DNA from: Pseudomonas huaxiensis
GTDB taxonomy: Bacteria > Pseudomonadota > Gammaproteobacteria > Pseudomonadales > Pseudomonadaceae
Length of the DNA stretch: 46,555 nt
Assembly (NCBI RefSeq): GCF_003231275.1
Contig: NZ_QKVL01000042.1
Coordinates: 1-46,555, forward strand
Direction of reading: 5' to 3'
Below, in pieces: positions 35,092 to 42,759 of the stretch. Every line of letters begins with the position of its first letter. Position 1 is the first letter of the stretch. The translations under genes were made by a program, and so were the position numbers. Under the pieces are notes generated by a model, which made no database searches, was not told the origin of the DNA, and was given only the letters and a program-made list of their open reading frames with translations.

Positions 35092-36277
35092 CCTGCAAGC
35101 CGTGGTCGCTGTGAGTCGCCTGCTCGGGATGCAGCGGCTCGCAGGCGTCGCGCAGGTGTCCTTCAAACTGCTCGATGATCGCCGGCCAGCCCTGGCGGCT
35201 GGCGTGCTGGCGGGCATTGAGGCGGACCCGGCGCAGGGTTTCGCGGTCTTCCAGCAGCCAGCAGGCCGCGTCGATGAAGCCGGCGGCGTCGCCGGGTATG
35301 GCCAGTGCGCCGTTGTGGCCGTGGCGGAGATGCTGGCCCGCCGCAGCTTCGTCGTACGCGACCACGCCCAACCCTGAGGCCAGGGCCTCCAGCACCACAT
35401 TGCCGAAGGTCTCGGTCAGGCTCGGGAACAGGAATATATCCCCGGAGGCATAGTGTTCCGCCAGGTGTTCGCCGCGTTGCGGGCCGCAGAACACGGCATC
35501 CGGCAACTGCTCCTGCAACGCCGCCCATTGCGGACCGTCGCCGACGATCACCAGGCGCATGCGCCGCTGTGGATACTTTTGCTGCAACACCTCAAGGGTG
35601 CGTCCGAGCATGCCCAGGTTTTTCTCCGCAGCCAGGCGGCCGACGTAGAGCAGGGCAATATCGTGTTCGCCCAGGCCCCACTGTTCGCGCAGGGCCGGGT
35701 TGCGTCGCGCCGGGTTGAACAGGCAGCCGTCGACGCCGCGCGACAGCAGCGTCAGGCGCTCGAAGCCACGGCGTTCCAGGTTCAGGTGCTGGCTCGGGCT
35801 GGGCACCAGGGTGCTGTGGGTGCGGTGATGGAACCAGCGCAGGTAATGGGTCAGCGCGCGGGCCAGCAAACCCAGGCCGTACTGGGTGGAATACTGCTGA
35901 AAGTTGGTGTGAAAGCCGCTGACCACGGCAATCCCCAGGCGCCGCGCGGCACGCAGAGCGCTCAGGCCCAGCGGGCCTTCGGTGGCGATGTAGAGCACGT
36001 CCGGCCGGTCCCGCCGCCAGCGTCGCAGCAGCTTGTGCATCGACACTTGTCCCCACTGCAACCCCGGATAACCAGGCAGCGGCCAGCCGCGGCACAGCAG
36101 TTGGTCACTGTCGGCCTGCCCCGGCAGGTCGTCGCTTTGCCGCGGGCGCACCAGCTCGACCCGGTGGCCGCGCTGGCGCAGGCCTTCGCTGAGGCGGCCA
36201 AGGGTATTGGCCACGCCGTTGATTTCCGGTGGGAAGGTTTCACTGATCAGGGTGATATGCAGCGGGAGCGTTGTCAT
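35060..36277 (-). CDS. Glycosyltransferase family 4 (GT-B fold)
   Basis: A 405-residue protein with the GT4 pattern. The N-terminal nucleotide-independent domain begins LISETFPPEINGVANTL, with VVSGFHTNF and TLVPSP. The donor-binding domain has LLYVGRLAAEKNL and VIVGDGPQ, and the E-x7-E motif lies in LFPSLTETFGNVVLEALASG. It resembles alpha-mannosyl or glycolipid glycosyltransferases acting on membrane lipids, but donor and acceptor are not determinable here. The last residues overlap the convergent oxidoreductase gene. Confidence 0.87.
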   Translation of the reverse strand: MTTLPLHITLISETFPPEINGVANTLGRLSEGLRQRGHRVELVRPRQSDDLPGQADSDQLLCRGWPLPGYPGLQWGQVSMHKLLRRWRRDRPDVLYIATEGPLGLSALRAARRLGIAVVSGFHTNFQQYSTQYGLGLLARALTHYLRWFHHRTHSTLVPSPSQHLNLERRGFERLTLLSRGVDGCLFNPARRNPALREQWGLGEHDIALLYVGRLAAEKNLGMLGRTLEVLQQKYPQRRMRLVIVGDGPQWAALQEQLPDAVFCGPQRGEHLAEHYASGDIFLFPSLTETFGNVVLEALASGLGVVAYDEAAAGQHLRHGHNGALAIPGDAAGFIDAACWLLEDRETLRRVRLNARQHASRQGWPAIIEQFEGHLRDACEPLHPEQATHSDHGLQVKPGSSAPHG

Positions 36278-36456
36278 GATGGCCAGTCTCCGGCGACCAA
36301 ATTGCGCGGGTATGACATTCTGGTGACGTATCCGTGACGCCCGATCCCTGGCGTTTCCGGTCCACGAAATATTCCCCTTTTACGACTCAAGAATGACCAT
36401 CTGTCAGCCGATAGAAATGACATTCCGAATGACGATTTCGCTCCAGGAGAGCGTTG

Positions 36457-37770
36457 ATGTTCAACAGCAAATTGAAAAAAGAAGTTCTTGAATTACGCGA
36501 AGAACTGATGTCCCTGGAACAGGTAAAAGGCAGCCTCGACAGTGAAATGCTGGTGCTTCAACTAGACCCCAACGGGCGTATCGAGTCGGTGAATGGCAAT
36601 TTCGAAAGAGAGATGCTGTACAACAGTTCGCAACTGATCGGTCGGCATATCGAGGAGATCGTCCCCGATCACGTCAAACCGCTGGATTTCTACCAGCGCA
36701 TGCGTCACGCGCTCAACCGTGCTGAACACCTCAACGGCGCCTTCCGCCTGCTGCGTGGCAATGGCGAGGAAGCCTGGTTGCGTTCGATCCTGCAGCCGGT
36801 GAAGAACAGTGAAGGCCGCATCAAGTACTTCACCCTGCACTCCAGCGATCTGACCCGCACCATCGAAAGCTCCCGCGAGCACGAAAGCCTGATCAAGGCG
36901 CTGATGCGCTCCACTGCGGTGATCGAGTTCAACCTCAATGGCGAGGTGCTCAGCGCCAACGACCGTTTCCTGCGCACCATGGGTTACACCCTTGAGCAAG
37001 TGCGCGGTAAACACCACCGTATGTTCTGCGAGCCGGAGGAATACAACTCCGCCACCTACCAGGCGTTCTGGGAGAAGTTGCGCCGTGGCGAATTCGTCGC
37101 CGAGCGCTTCAAGCGCATCGATGCCCATGGTCGTACCGTATGGCTGGAAGCCTCGTACAACCCGATCATCGACGCCCATGACGTGCTGTACAAAGTGGTC
37201 AAGTTCGCCACCGTGATCACCGAGCAGGTCAACCAGGAAGCTGCGGTCGCCAAGGCGGCCGACATTGCCTACAGCAACTCGATCGCTACCGACGAGAGTG
37301 CACGCCGTGCCACGGAAGTAGTGACCCAGACCGTCGAAGTGATGCGCGGCCTGGAAACCTACATGCAGGACGCTGCCAGCGGCATCGAAGCACTGGACAA
37401 GCAGTCGCAGATCATCGGTTCGATCATCAAGACCATCAGCGACATCGCCGGCCAGACCAACCTGCTGGCGCTCAACGCCGCCATCGAAGCGGCCCGCGCC
37501 GGTGAGCAAGGACGCGGCTTTGCGGTGGTCGCCGACGAAGTCCGCCAACTGGCCTCGCGCACCAGCAGCGCTACCGAGGAAATTGCCCGGGTGGTGCAGC
37601 AGAACGAACAACTGGCCAAGGCTGCGGTGGACATCATCGACAGCAGCAAGCGCCAGGCCGAACAGGGCCTGGCCCTGGCCGGGCAGACCGGTACGGTGAT
37701 CGTCGAGATTCAGGACGGCGCGCAGAAGGTGGTGAATGCGGTAGGACAGTTCTCCAACCAGCTCAAGTAA
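36457..37770 (+). CDS. Soluble double-PAS methyl-accepting chemotaxis protein, BdlA-like
   Basis: Start at ATG 36457 with AGGAGA upstream (TTG 36454 is just before it). The 437-residue protein has no signal peptide or membrane helix. An N-terminal coiled segment is followed by PAS1 (about 25–145), PAS2 (about 150–265) and a chemoreceptor signalling domain (about 265–437). The hairpin tip contains NLLALNAAIEAARAGEQGRG and FAVVADEVRQLA. This layout matches P. aeruginosa BdlA, which promotes biofilm dispersion, and Aer-like cytosolic sensors. The PAS ligand (flavin, haem or other) cannot be read from the sequence. A hairpin follows the stop. Confidence 0.87.
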   Translation: MFNSKLKKEVLELREELMSLEQVKGSLDSEMLVLQLDPNGRIESVNGNFEREMLYNSSQLIGRHIEEIVPDHVKPLDFYQRMRHALNRAEHLNGAFRLLRGNGEEAWLRSILQPVKNSEGRIKYFTLHSSDLTRTIESSREHESLIKALMRSTAVIEFNLNGEVLSANDRFLRTMGYTLEQVRGKHHRMFCEPEEYNSATYQAFWEKLRRGEFVAERFKRIDAHGRTVWLEASYNPIIDAHDVLYKVVKFATVITEQVNQEAAVAKAADIAYSNSIATDESARRATEVVTQTVEVMRGLETYMQDAASGIEALDKQSQIIGSIIKTISDIAGQTNLLALNAAIEAARAGEQGRGFAVVADEVRQLASRTSSATEEIARVVQQNEQLAKAAVDIIDSSKRQAEQGLALAGQTGTVIVEIQDGAQKVVNAVGQFSNQLK

Positions 37771-37783
37771 GGGCGGGAGAACG

Positions 37784-37810
37784 ATGGCCGGTGCGCAAGG
37801 CACCGGCCAT
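37784..37810. terminator. Hairpin between convergent chemoreceptor and cysZ genes
   Basis: A perfect 11-base inverted repeat (ATGGCCGGTGC / GCACCGGCCAT) with a five-base loop sits 13 bases past the chemoreceptor stop and 9 bases before the cysZ stop. There is no T run on either strand; it may act as a shared weak terminator. Confidence 0.6.
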
Positions 37811-37818
37811 GGGCGGGA

Positions 37819-38547
37819 TCAGGTGCGCTCGCGCACCCAGAACAGCGTGGCGCCCGCCACCGCTGCCGGCATCATCAGGATGTTGACGAACGGCACCATC
37901 AGCGCCAGATAAGTAATCCCGCCAAACCCCAACGACTGCCAGCGCTTCTGTCGCAGCCAGGCGAGCATGTCCTGCCAGCTCATCTTGTTGTTGTCCGCCG
38001 GGTAGTCGATGTACTGGATCGCCATCATCCAGATCCCGAACAGTAGCCACAGCGGCGCGGCAACGATATTCACCACCGGGATCAACGACAGGATGAACAG
38101 CCCCAGCGCCCGCGGCACGAAGTAGCCGAGCTTGCGCATTTCACGGCCCAGGGTGCGCGGCACCATGGCGGTCAGTTCGCCCCAACTGAAGGGCGGGAAT
38201 TCATCCTTGCCACGCAGCACCACTTCGACCTTCTCCGCGAGGAAGCCATTGAAGGGCGCGGCGATGATGTTCGCCAGCAAGGTGAAGGTGAAGAACACCA
38301 TCAGCGCCACCAGCACCACGAACAATGGCCACAGCACATAGCTGAGAAAGCTCAGCCAGTGTGGCAGGGTGGGCATCAGCGCATCGACCCAGAGGCTGAA
38401 CTGATGGCCGGCGAGGTAGATCAGGCCGACGAACAGCAGCAGGTTGATCGCCAGTGGCAGCAGCACGAACGCCCGTAATCCGGGGCTCAGGACCAATTTC
38501 AGGCCCTCGCGCAGGTACTGTGGGCCGGAAAGGACAGGGGCTTGCAT
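37819..38547 (-). CDS. cysZ: Sulfate transporter CysZ
   Basis: A 242-residue inner-membrane protein with the CysZ pattern: GPQYLREGLKLVLSPGLRAFV at the start, hydrophobic segments around 25–55 and 70–100, the signature IAAPFNGFLAEKVE, and a C-terminal membrane region GITYLALMVPFVNILMMPAAVAGATLFW. CGGAG precedes the ATG. It imports sulfate for cysteine synthesis. It is divergent from trxB, a partner commonly found beside it in pseudomonads. Confidence 0.92.
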   Translation of the reverse strand: MQAPVLSGPQYLREGLKLVLSPGLRAFVLLPLAINLLLFVGLIYLAGHQFSLWVDALMPTLPHWLSFLSYVLWPLFVVLVALMVFFTFTLLANIIAAPFNGFLAEKVEVVLRGKDEFPPFSWGELTAMVPRTLGREMRKLGYFVPRALGLFILSLIPVVNIVAAPLWLLFGIWMMAIQYIDYPADNNKMSWQDMLAWLRQKRWQSLGFGGITYLALMVPFVNILMMPAAVAGATLFWVRERT

Positions 38548-38772
38548 ATAAGGCTCCGAGCGATGGAAATCGCGCCGACCTTACCGAGTTTGCCGACGCG
38601 ACGAAAGCCGCCTGAGGGCGGCGCAACGGGCTGTAACAAATCCTCGGGAAAGTCGCCAATAGGAAATGGACCACGCGATGAAGGGGCATATAGATGAAGT
38701 CTATAAGGTGGATTGTTTAAGGATATTTCCTTAATCTTTGCCCCCTCGCTACAGTGCGCACATTGGTTTTCA

Positions 38773-38820
38773 GGACCTGCAGCCATAAGCCTTCCCCAAG
38801 TGCTTTGCAGGTTCTTTTTT
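38773..38820 (+). terminator. Terminator-like hairpin in the trxB leader
   Basis: GGACCTGCA (38773–38781) pairs with TGCAGGTTC (38806–38814), including one G·U, and is followed by TTTTTT. It lies about 65 bases upstream of trxB, on its strand, with no gene in front of it on that strand. It therefore ends either a short untranslated RNA or an attenuated trxB leader. Confidence 0.6.
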
Positions 38821-38825
38821 ATTTC

Positions 38826-38870
38826 CGCCGGTGATTCCGGCGTTATGGGGCCGGCAATGCATCGCCGGCC
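38826..38870 (+). promoter_or_regulatory. Two hairpins just before the trxB ribosome site
   Basis: CGCCGG / CCGGCG (38826–38842, five-base loop) and GGCCGGC / GCCGGCC (38849–38870, eight-base loop) follow the terminator-like hairpin directly; the second ends a few bases before the ribosome site. They may modulate translation or mRNA stability (inference). Confidence 0.4.
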
Positions 38871-38885
38871 TGACAGGAGCGTGTC

Positions 38886-39848
38886 ATGTCTGAAGTACGT
38901 CATTCGCGGGTCATCATCCTCGGTTCCGGCCCTGCCGGTTATAGCGCTGCTGTCTATGCCGCCCGTGCCAACCTCAAGCCGCTGCTGATCACCGGCATGC
39001 AGGCTGGCGGTCAATTGACCACCACCACCGAAGTCGACAACTGGCCGGGCGACCCCCATGGCCTGACCGGCCCGGCGCTGATGCAACGCATGCAGGAACA
39101 CGCCGAGCGTTTCGAGACCGAAATCGTCTTCGACCATATCAATGAAGTCGCGCTGCAGCAGAAGCCGTTCACCCTCAAGGGCGACAGCGGCACTTACACC
39201 TGCGACGCACTGATCATCGCCACCGGCGCCAGCGCGCGCTACCTGGGCCTGCCGTCGGAAGAGACCTTCATGGGCAAAGGCGTTTCCGCCTGCGCGACCT
39301 GTGACGGCTTCTTCTACCGCAACAAGCCGGTTGCCGTGGTCGGTGGTGGTAACACTGCTGTCGAAGAGGCGCTGTACCTGGCCAACATCGCCAGCAAAGT
39401 GACCCTGATCCACCGTCGCGAAACCTTCCGCGCCGAGAAGATCCTGATCGACAAGCTTCACGCCCGGGTTGCCGAAGGCAAGATCGAGCTCAAGCTCAAC
39501 GCGACCCTGGACGAAGTGCTGGGCGACAACATGGGTGTTACCGGCGCGCGCCTGAAGAACAACGACGGCAGCTTCGACGAGATCAAGGTTGATGGCGTGT
39601 TCATCGCCATTGGTCATACCCCGAACACCTCGCTGTTCGAAGGCCAGCTCGAGTTGAAAGACGGTTACATGGTTGTCGCCGGCGGCCGTGAAGGCAACGC
39701 CACCGCCACCAACATCGAAGGCGTGTTCGCCGCTGGCGACGTGGCCGACCACGTTTACCGCCAGGCGATCACCTCGGCCGGTGCTGGCTGCATGGCCGCG
39801 CTGGATGTCGAGCGCTACCTGGACGGCCTGCAGAACGCTTCGTTCTGA
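38886..39848 (+). CDS. trxB: Thioredoxin reductase
   Basis: A 320-residue FAD/NADPH enzyme that reduces thioredoxin. It has the FAD motif VIILGSGPAGYSAA at the N-terminus, the redox-active CATCDG (about residues 137–142), the NADPH motif AVVGGGNTAVEEALYL, and the C-terminal FAD motif GVFAAGDVADHVYRQAITSAGAGCMAALD. It is full length. CAGGAGC precedes the ATG and a strong terminator follows. Confidence 0.94.
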   Translation: MSEVRHSRVIILGSGPAGYSAAVYAARANLKPLLITGMQAGGQLTTTTEVDNWPGDPHGLTGPALMQRMQEHAERFETEIVFDHINEVALQQKPFTLKGDSGTYTCDALIIATGASARYLGLPSEETFMGKGVSACATCDGFFYRNKPVAVVGGGNTAVEEALYLANIASKVTLIHRRETFRAEKILIDKLHARVAEGKIELKLNATLDEVLGDNMGVTGARLKNNDGSFDEIKVDGVFIAIGHTPNTSLFEGQLELKDGYMVVAGGREGNATATNIEGVFAAGDVADHVYRQAITSAGAGCMAALDVERYLDGLQNASF

Positions 39849-39851
39849 TCG

Positions 39852-39894
39852 AAAAAAAACCGCGAAGGGCCTGATGGCGCTTCGCGGTTTTTTT
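39852..39894. terminator. Bidirectional intrinsic terminator between trxB and permease
   Basis: A-rich flank, CCGCGAAG stem, 12-base loop, CTTCGCGG and a seven-base T run. The pairing A and T runs on both sides make it work in both directions, serving trxB on plus and the permease gene on minus. Confidence 0.92.
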
Positions 39895-39908
39895 ATGCCT
39901 GAAATTTG

Positions 39909-41303
39909 TCAGTAGACCCGTTCAAGCCCCGCCGCCGATTCCTTGCCGCGTTTGCGGCAGACGAAAATCCCCACCAGCGACACACCCATTGCCAGCACCA
40001 GCGTGCTGGTCGCTTCGGCGCGATGCTCCGGCGTTATCACCAGCACGGCCAGCGCCGCCGAGATAAACACGATCACGCCATAGGTCAGCCACGGGAACAG
40101 CCACATCTTCAAGGTGAGGGCATCGCCGTGCAGGCGCCGCATGCGCAGTTGGGAAATGGCGATCGCCAGGTACACCAGCAACGCGATCGCGCCCGAACTG
40201 GACAGCAGGAAGTCGAACAGGCTGGCCGGCGTGAAGTGATTCAACGCAGCAATGAACGCACCGACCGACGCGGTGATCAGCACTGCCGTGCGCGGCACGC
40301 CGTTGCCGGAGGTTCGCGCCGCCGCTGCGGGGGCGTCGCCACGGCGGGCGAGGGAATACAGCATGCGTGAGGCGATGTAGATCGAGGAATTCATGCAACT
40401 GGTCACGGCCACCAGCACCACCAGATCGACGATCAGCTTGGCATGGGGAACGTTGAGCAGTTCCAGCGCACGCTGGTAGGACCCGACGGTTGCCAGTTGC
40501 GGATCGCTCCACGGCACCACGGAAATCACCACCATGATCGACAACAGGTAGAACACGCCGATGCGCCAGATCACCGAGCGGGTGGCCTTGGCGATGTTGC
40601 GCGAAGGCTCGCCCGATTCGGCTGCGGCGATGGTCACCGACTCGGTGCCGATGAAGCTGAACATGATGGTGATGAACGCACCAACCACGGCGGTCATGCC
40701 GTTCGGCGCGAAGCCGCCATGCTCCTGCATCAGATTGATGAGGCCCGCGCTCTCATGGTTGGGCACCCAGCCGCTGAGCGCCATGGCGCCGAAACCGATG
40801 AACAGAATGATCGCGGTGACCTTGAGCAAGGCGAACCAGAACTCGAACTCGCCGTACTTCGCCACGCCGAACAGGTTGGTGATGCTCAGCAGGACGACCG
40901 AGGCCAGCGCATAGATCCAGGTGTCCACACCGGGGAACCACTGGTTGAGGATATAGCCGGCCGCCAGTGCCTCGATCGGCACCACCAGCACCCAGAACCA
41001 CCAGTACAGCCAGCCGATGGTGAAGCCGGCCCAGGGACCGATGGCTTTTTCGGCATAGGTGGAGAAGGAGCCGGTGTCCGGGTTGGCCACGGCCATTTCG
41101 CCGAGCATCCGCATCACCAGCACGACCAGCGTGCCGGCGGCCAGGTAGGCCAGGATAACGGCGGGGCCGGCGGCGGCGATCGCATGGCCGGAACCGACGA
41201 AAAGTCCGGCGCCGATGATCCCGGCGATGGACAGCATGGTGACGTGACGAGGTTTGAAACCGTTGGACAGTTGTCCGCCGCTGGAGTCGTTCAGGCTCGA
41301 CAT
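39909..41303 (-). CDS. Amino acid permease (APC superfamily, GabP/AnsP-like)
   Basis: Start at ATG 41303; a longer frame to 41375 is not supported. The 464-residue inner-membrane protein has twelve hydrophobic segments and the amino-acid permease signature: HVTMLSIAGIIGAGLFVGSG (helix 1, with the GxGLFVGSG substrate loop), PDTGSFSTYAEKAIGPWAGF, and FSFIGTESVTIAAAESGEPSRNI. It resembles GABA/aromatic/asparagine proton symporters; the exact amino acid is unknown. Confidence 0.88.
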   Translation of the reverse strand: MSSLNDSSGGQLSNGFKPRHVTMLSIAGIIGAGLFVGSGHAIAAAGPAVILAYLAAGTLVVLVMRMLGEMAVANPDTGSFSTYAEKAIGPWAGFTIGWLYWWFWVLVVPIEALAAGYILNQWFPGVDTWIYALASVVLLSITNLFGVAKYGEFEFWFALLKVTAIILFIGFGAMALSGWVPNHESAGLINLMQEHGGFAPNGMTAVVGAFITIMFSFIGTESVTIAAAESGEPSRNIAKATRSVIWRIGVFYLLSIMVVISVVPWSDPQLATVGSYQRALELLNVPHAKLIVDLVVLVAVTSCMNSSIYIASRMLYSLARRGDAPAAAARTSGNGVPRTAVLITASVGAFIAALNHFTPASLFDFLLSSSGAIALLVYLAIAISQLRMRRLHGDALTLKMWLFPWLTYGVIVFISAALAVLVITPEHRAEATSTLVLAMGVSLVGIFVCRKRGKESAAGLERVY

Positions 41304-41655
41304 ACTCTGCTCTTTTGAAGGGATTATTGGAGGCAGAGACGAAGCGACGCCGCGAAGCGTTAGGAAATCAATCAAGCCGCTTCAAGGGACGTGCCTCTAC
41401 GCGTGTTGTCATGGGCCGGGTCAGGCGTTCCGGCGGGAATACCTTACCTTGAGCGGTTGCGGGGGAATTGACCCGGTTGCGTCCCGGGGCTGTCGGATTA
41501 CGACATGGAGGAGGGCGGGCATGGAGAACCTTGTGGGAGCTGGCTTGTCGGGGCGCCGAACCGCAGCGATGGCGATGCTGGATTCACCGACGCCATCGCT
41601 GCGGTTCGGCGCCCCGACAAGCCAGCTCCCACAGGGGGGGGAATTCCGGGATGGA
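41304..41655. other. Intergenic region between nadC and the permease gene
   Basis: About 350 bases with no credible gene. The part near 41304–41520 should hold the permease promoter. The rest is a REPIN (listed separately) followed by a G-rich run (GGGGGGG, 41634–41640), then the nadC stop. Confidence 0.5.
41532..41633. repeat. Long perfect REPIN
   Basis: Two 43-base arms (41532–41574 and 41591–41633) are perfect reverse complements around a 16-base loop. The arms start TGTGGGAGCTGGCTTGTCGG and continue to GCGATGGCG. Complete identity of such long arms suggests recent movement or active conservation. It lies downstream of nadC. Confidence 0.95.
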
Positions 41656-42504
41656 TTACAGGCTCAACCGCATCGACAGGTCCACCGCCTTCACATCCTT
41701 GGTCATGGCGCCAATCGAGATGTAATCCACACCGGTTTCGGCGATCACCCGCAGGGTGCTTTCGTTAACGCCGCCGCTGGCTTCCAGCTTGGCGCGGCCG
41801 GCGTTCAGGCGCACGGCTTCGCGCATTTCATCGAGGCTCAGTTCGTCGAGCATGATGATGTCGGCGCCCGCCGTCAGCGCCTGTTGCAGTTCGTCCAGGC
41901 TTTCCACTTCGACCTCCACCGGCTTGCCCGGAGCGATACGCCGCGCGGCGGTGATCGCTTCGGCGATGCCGCCGCAGGCCGCGATGTGGTTTTCCTTGAT
42001 CAGGAAGGCATCGAACAGGCCGATGCGGTGGTTGTGGCAGCCACCGCAGGTGACGGCGTATTTCTGCGCCAGACGCAGACCGGGCAGGGTCTTGCGGGTA
42101 TCGAGCAGCTTGACCTGGGTATCGGCGACTTTGTCGGCCAGCGACTGGGCATAGGTCGCCACACCGGACAGCAGTTGCAGGAAGTTCAGCGCGCTGCGCT
42201 CGCCGGTCAGCAGCGAGCGGGCCGGACCCTCCAGATGGAACAGCGCCTGGTTGGCGATGGCGCGCTCGCCGTCCTGGACCTGCCAGTGCACCGCGACACG
42301 CGGATCAAGCTGGCGAAAGACCGCATCGACCCACGCCGTACCGGCGATGACACAGTCTTCGCGGGTAATGATGGTGGCCTTGGCCAGGCGTTCAGCGGGG
42401 ATCAACTGGGCGGTGATATCGCCGTTGCCGACGTCTTCCAGCAACGCGCGGCGCACGTTGGCTTCGATTTCGGCAGTCAGATCGGCGAGGCGTAGGTTCG
42501 GCAT
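41656..42504 (-). CDS. nadC: Quinolinate phosphoribosyltransferase (decarboxylating)
   Basis: Start at ATG 42504 with GGAG seven bases upstream. The 282-residue enzyme forms nicotinate mononucleotide from quinolinate and PRPP in NAD synthesis. Family motifs are LLEDVGNGDIT, TGERSALNFLQLLSG, DTRKTLPGLR, CHNHRIGL, KENHI, and the C-terminal LEASGGV and VDYISIGAMT. It is divergent from the DUF1631 gene, as in other pseudomonads. Confidence 0.94.
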   Translation of the reverse strand: MPNLRLADLTAEIEANVRRALLEDVGNGDITAQLIPAERLAKATIITREDCVIAGTAWVDAVFRQLDPRVAVHWQVQDGERAIANQALFHLEGPARSLLTGERSALNFLQLLSGVATYAQSLADKVADTQVKLLDTRKTLPGLRLAQKYAVTCGGCHNHRIGLFDAFLIKENHIAACGGIAEAITAARRIAPGKPVEVEVESLDELQQALTAGADIIMLDELSLDEMREAVRLNAGRAKLEASGGVNESTLRVIAETGVDYISIGAMTKDVKAVDLSMRLSL

Positions 42505-42759
42505 GACAAGCTCCACAAGCTAAGTGGCCGGGATTATAGGGCAGGCCGGGCGGCGCGTGCAGCAAACGCCGACGGCAGCGCGATGCCGGGCCTTTGGTCG
42601 GGGCGGTTGAGCGTTTCATCCCGTGACGGGGTCTACAGATGGCTGTTGTCGCGCCTTTCAATGACTGGCGGACAGGGAAACTTTTCAAGATAATGCGCGC
42701 CTAATATTTGGCGTCATGGCTTTGACGATTATCCAAATCCACCCTGCAAGGAGTCCGGG

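Larger units (their letters stand above)
38548..38885. other. Divergent cysZ/trxB regulatory region
   Basis: About 340 bases with no credible gene. On the plus strand it holds a 7-base perfect inverted repeat (TTAAGGA / TCCTTAA, 38717–38734) that could be an operator. Three successive hairpins lie in what would be the trxB leader (listed separately). The ribosome site CAGGAGC is at 38875–38880. Confidence 0.5.

Noticed and set aside
41521..41640. Perfect inverted repeat considered as an insertion-sequence end or a terminator
   Set aside because: There is no transposase or target duplication. The sequence matches the REPIN type seen elsewhere in the window and lacks a T run.
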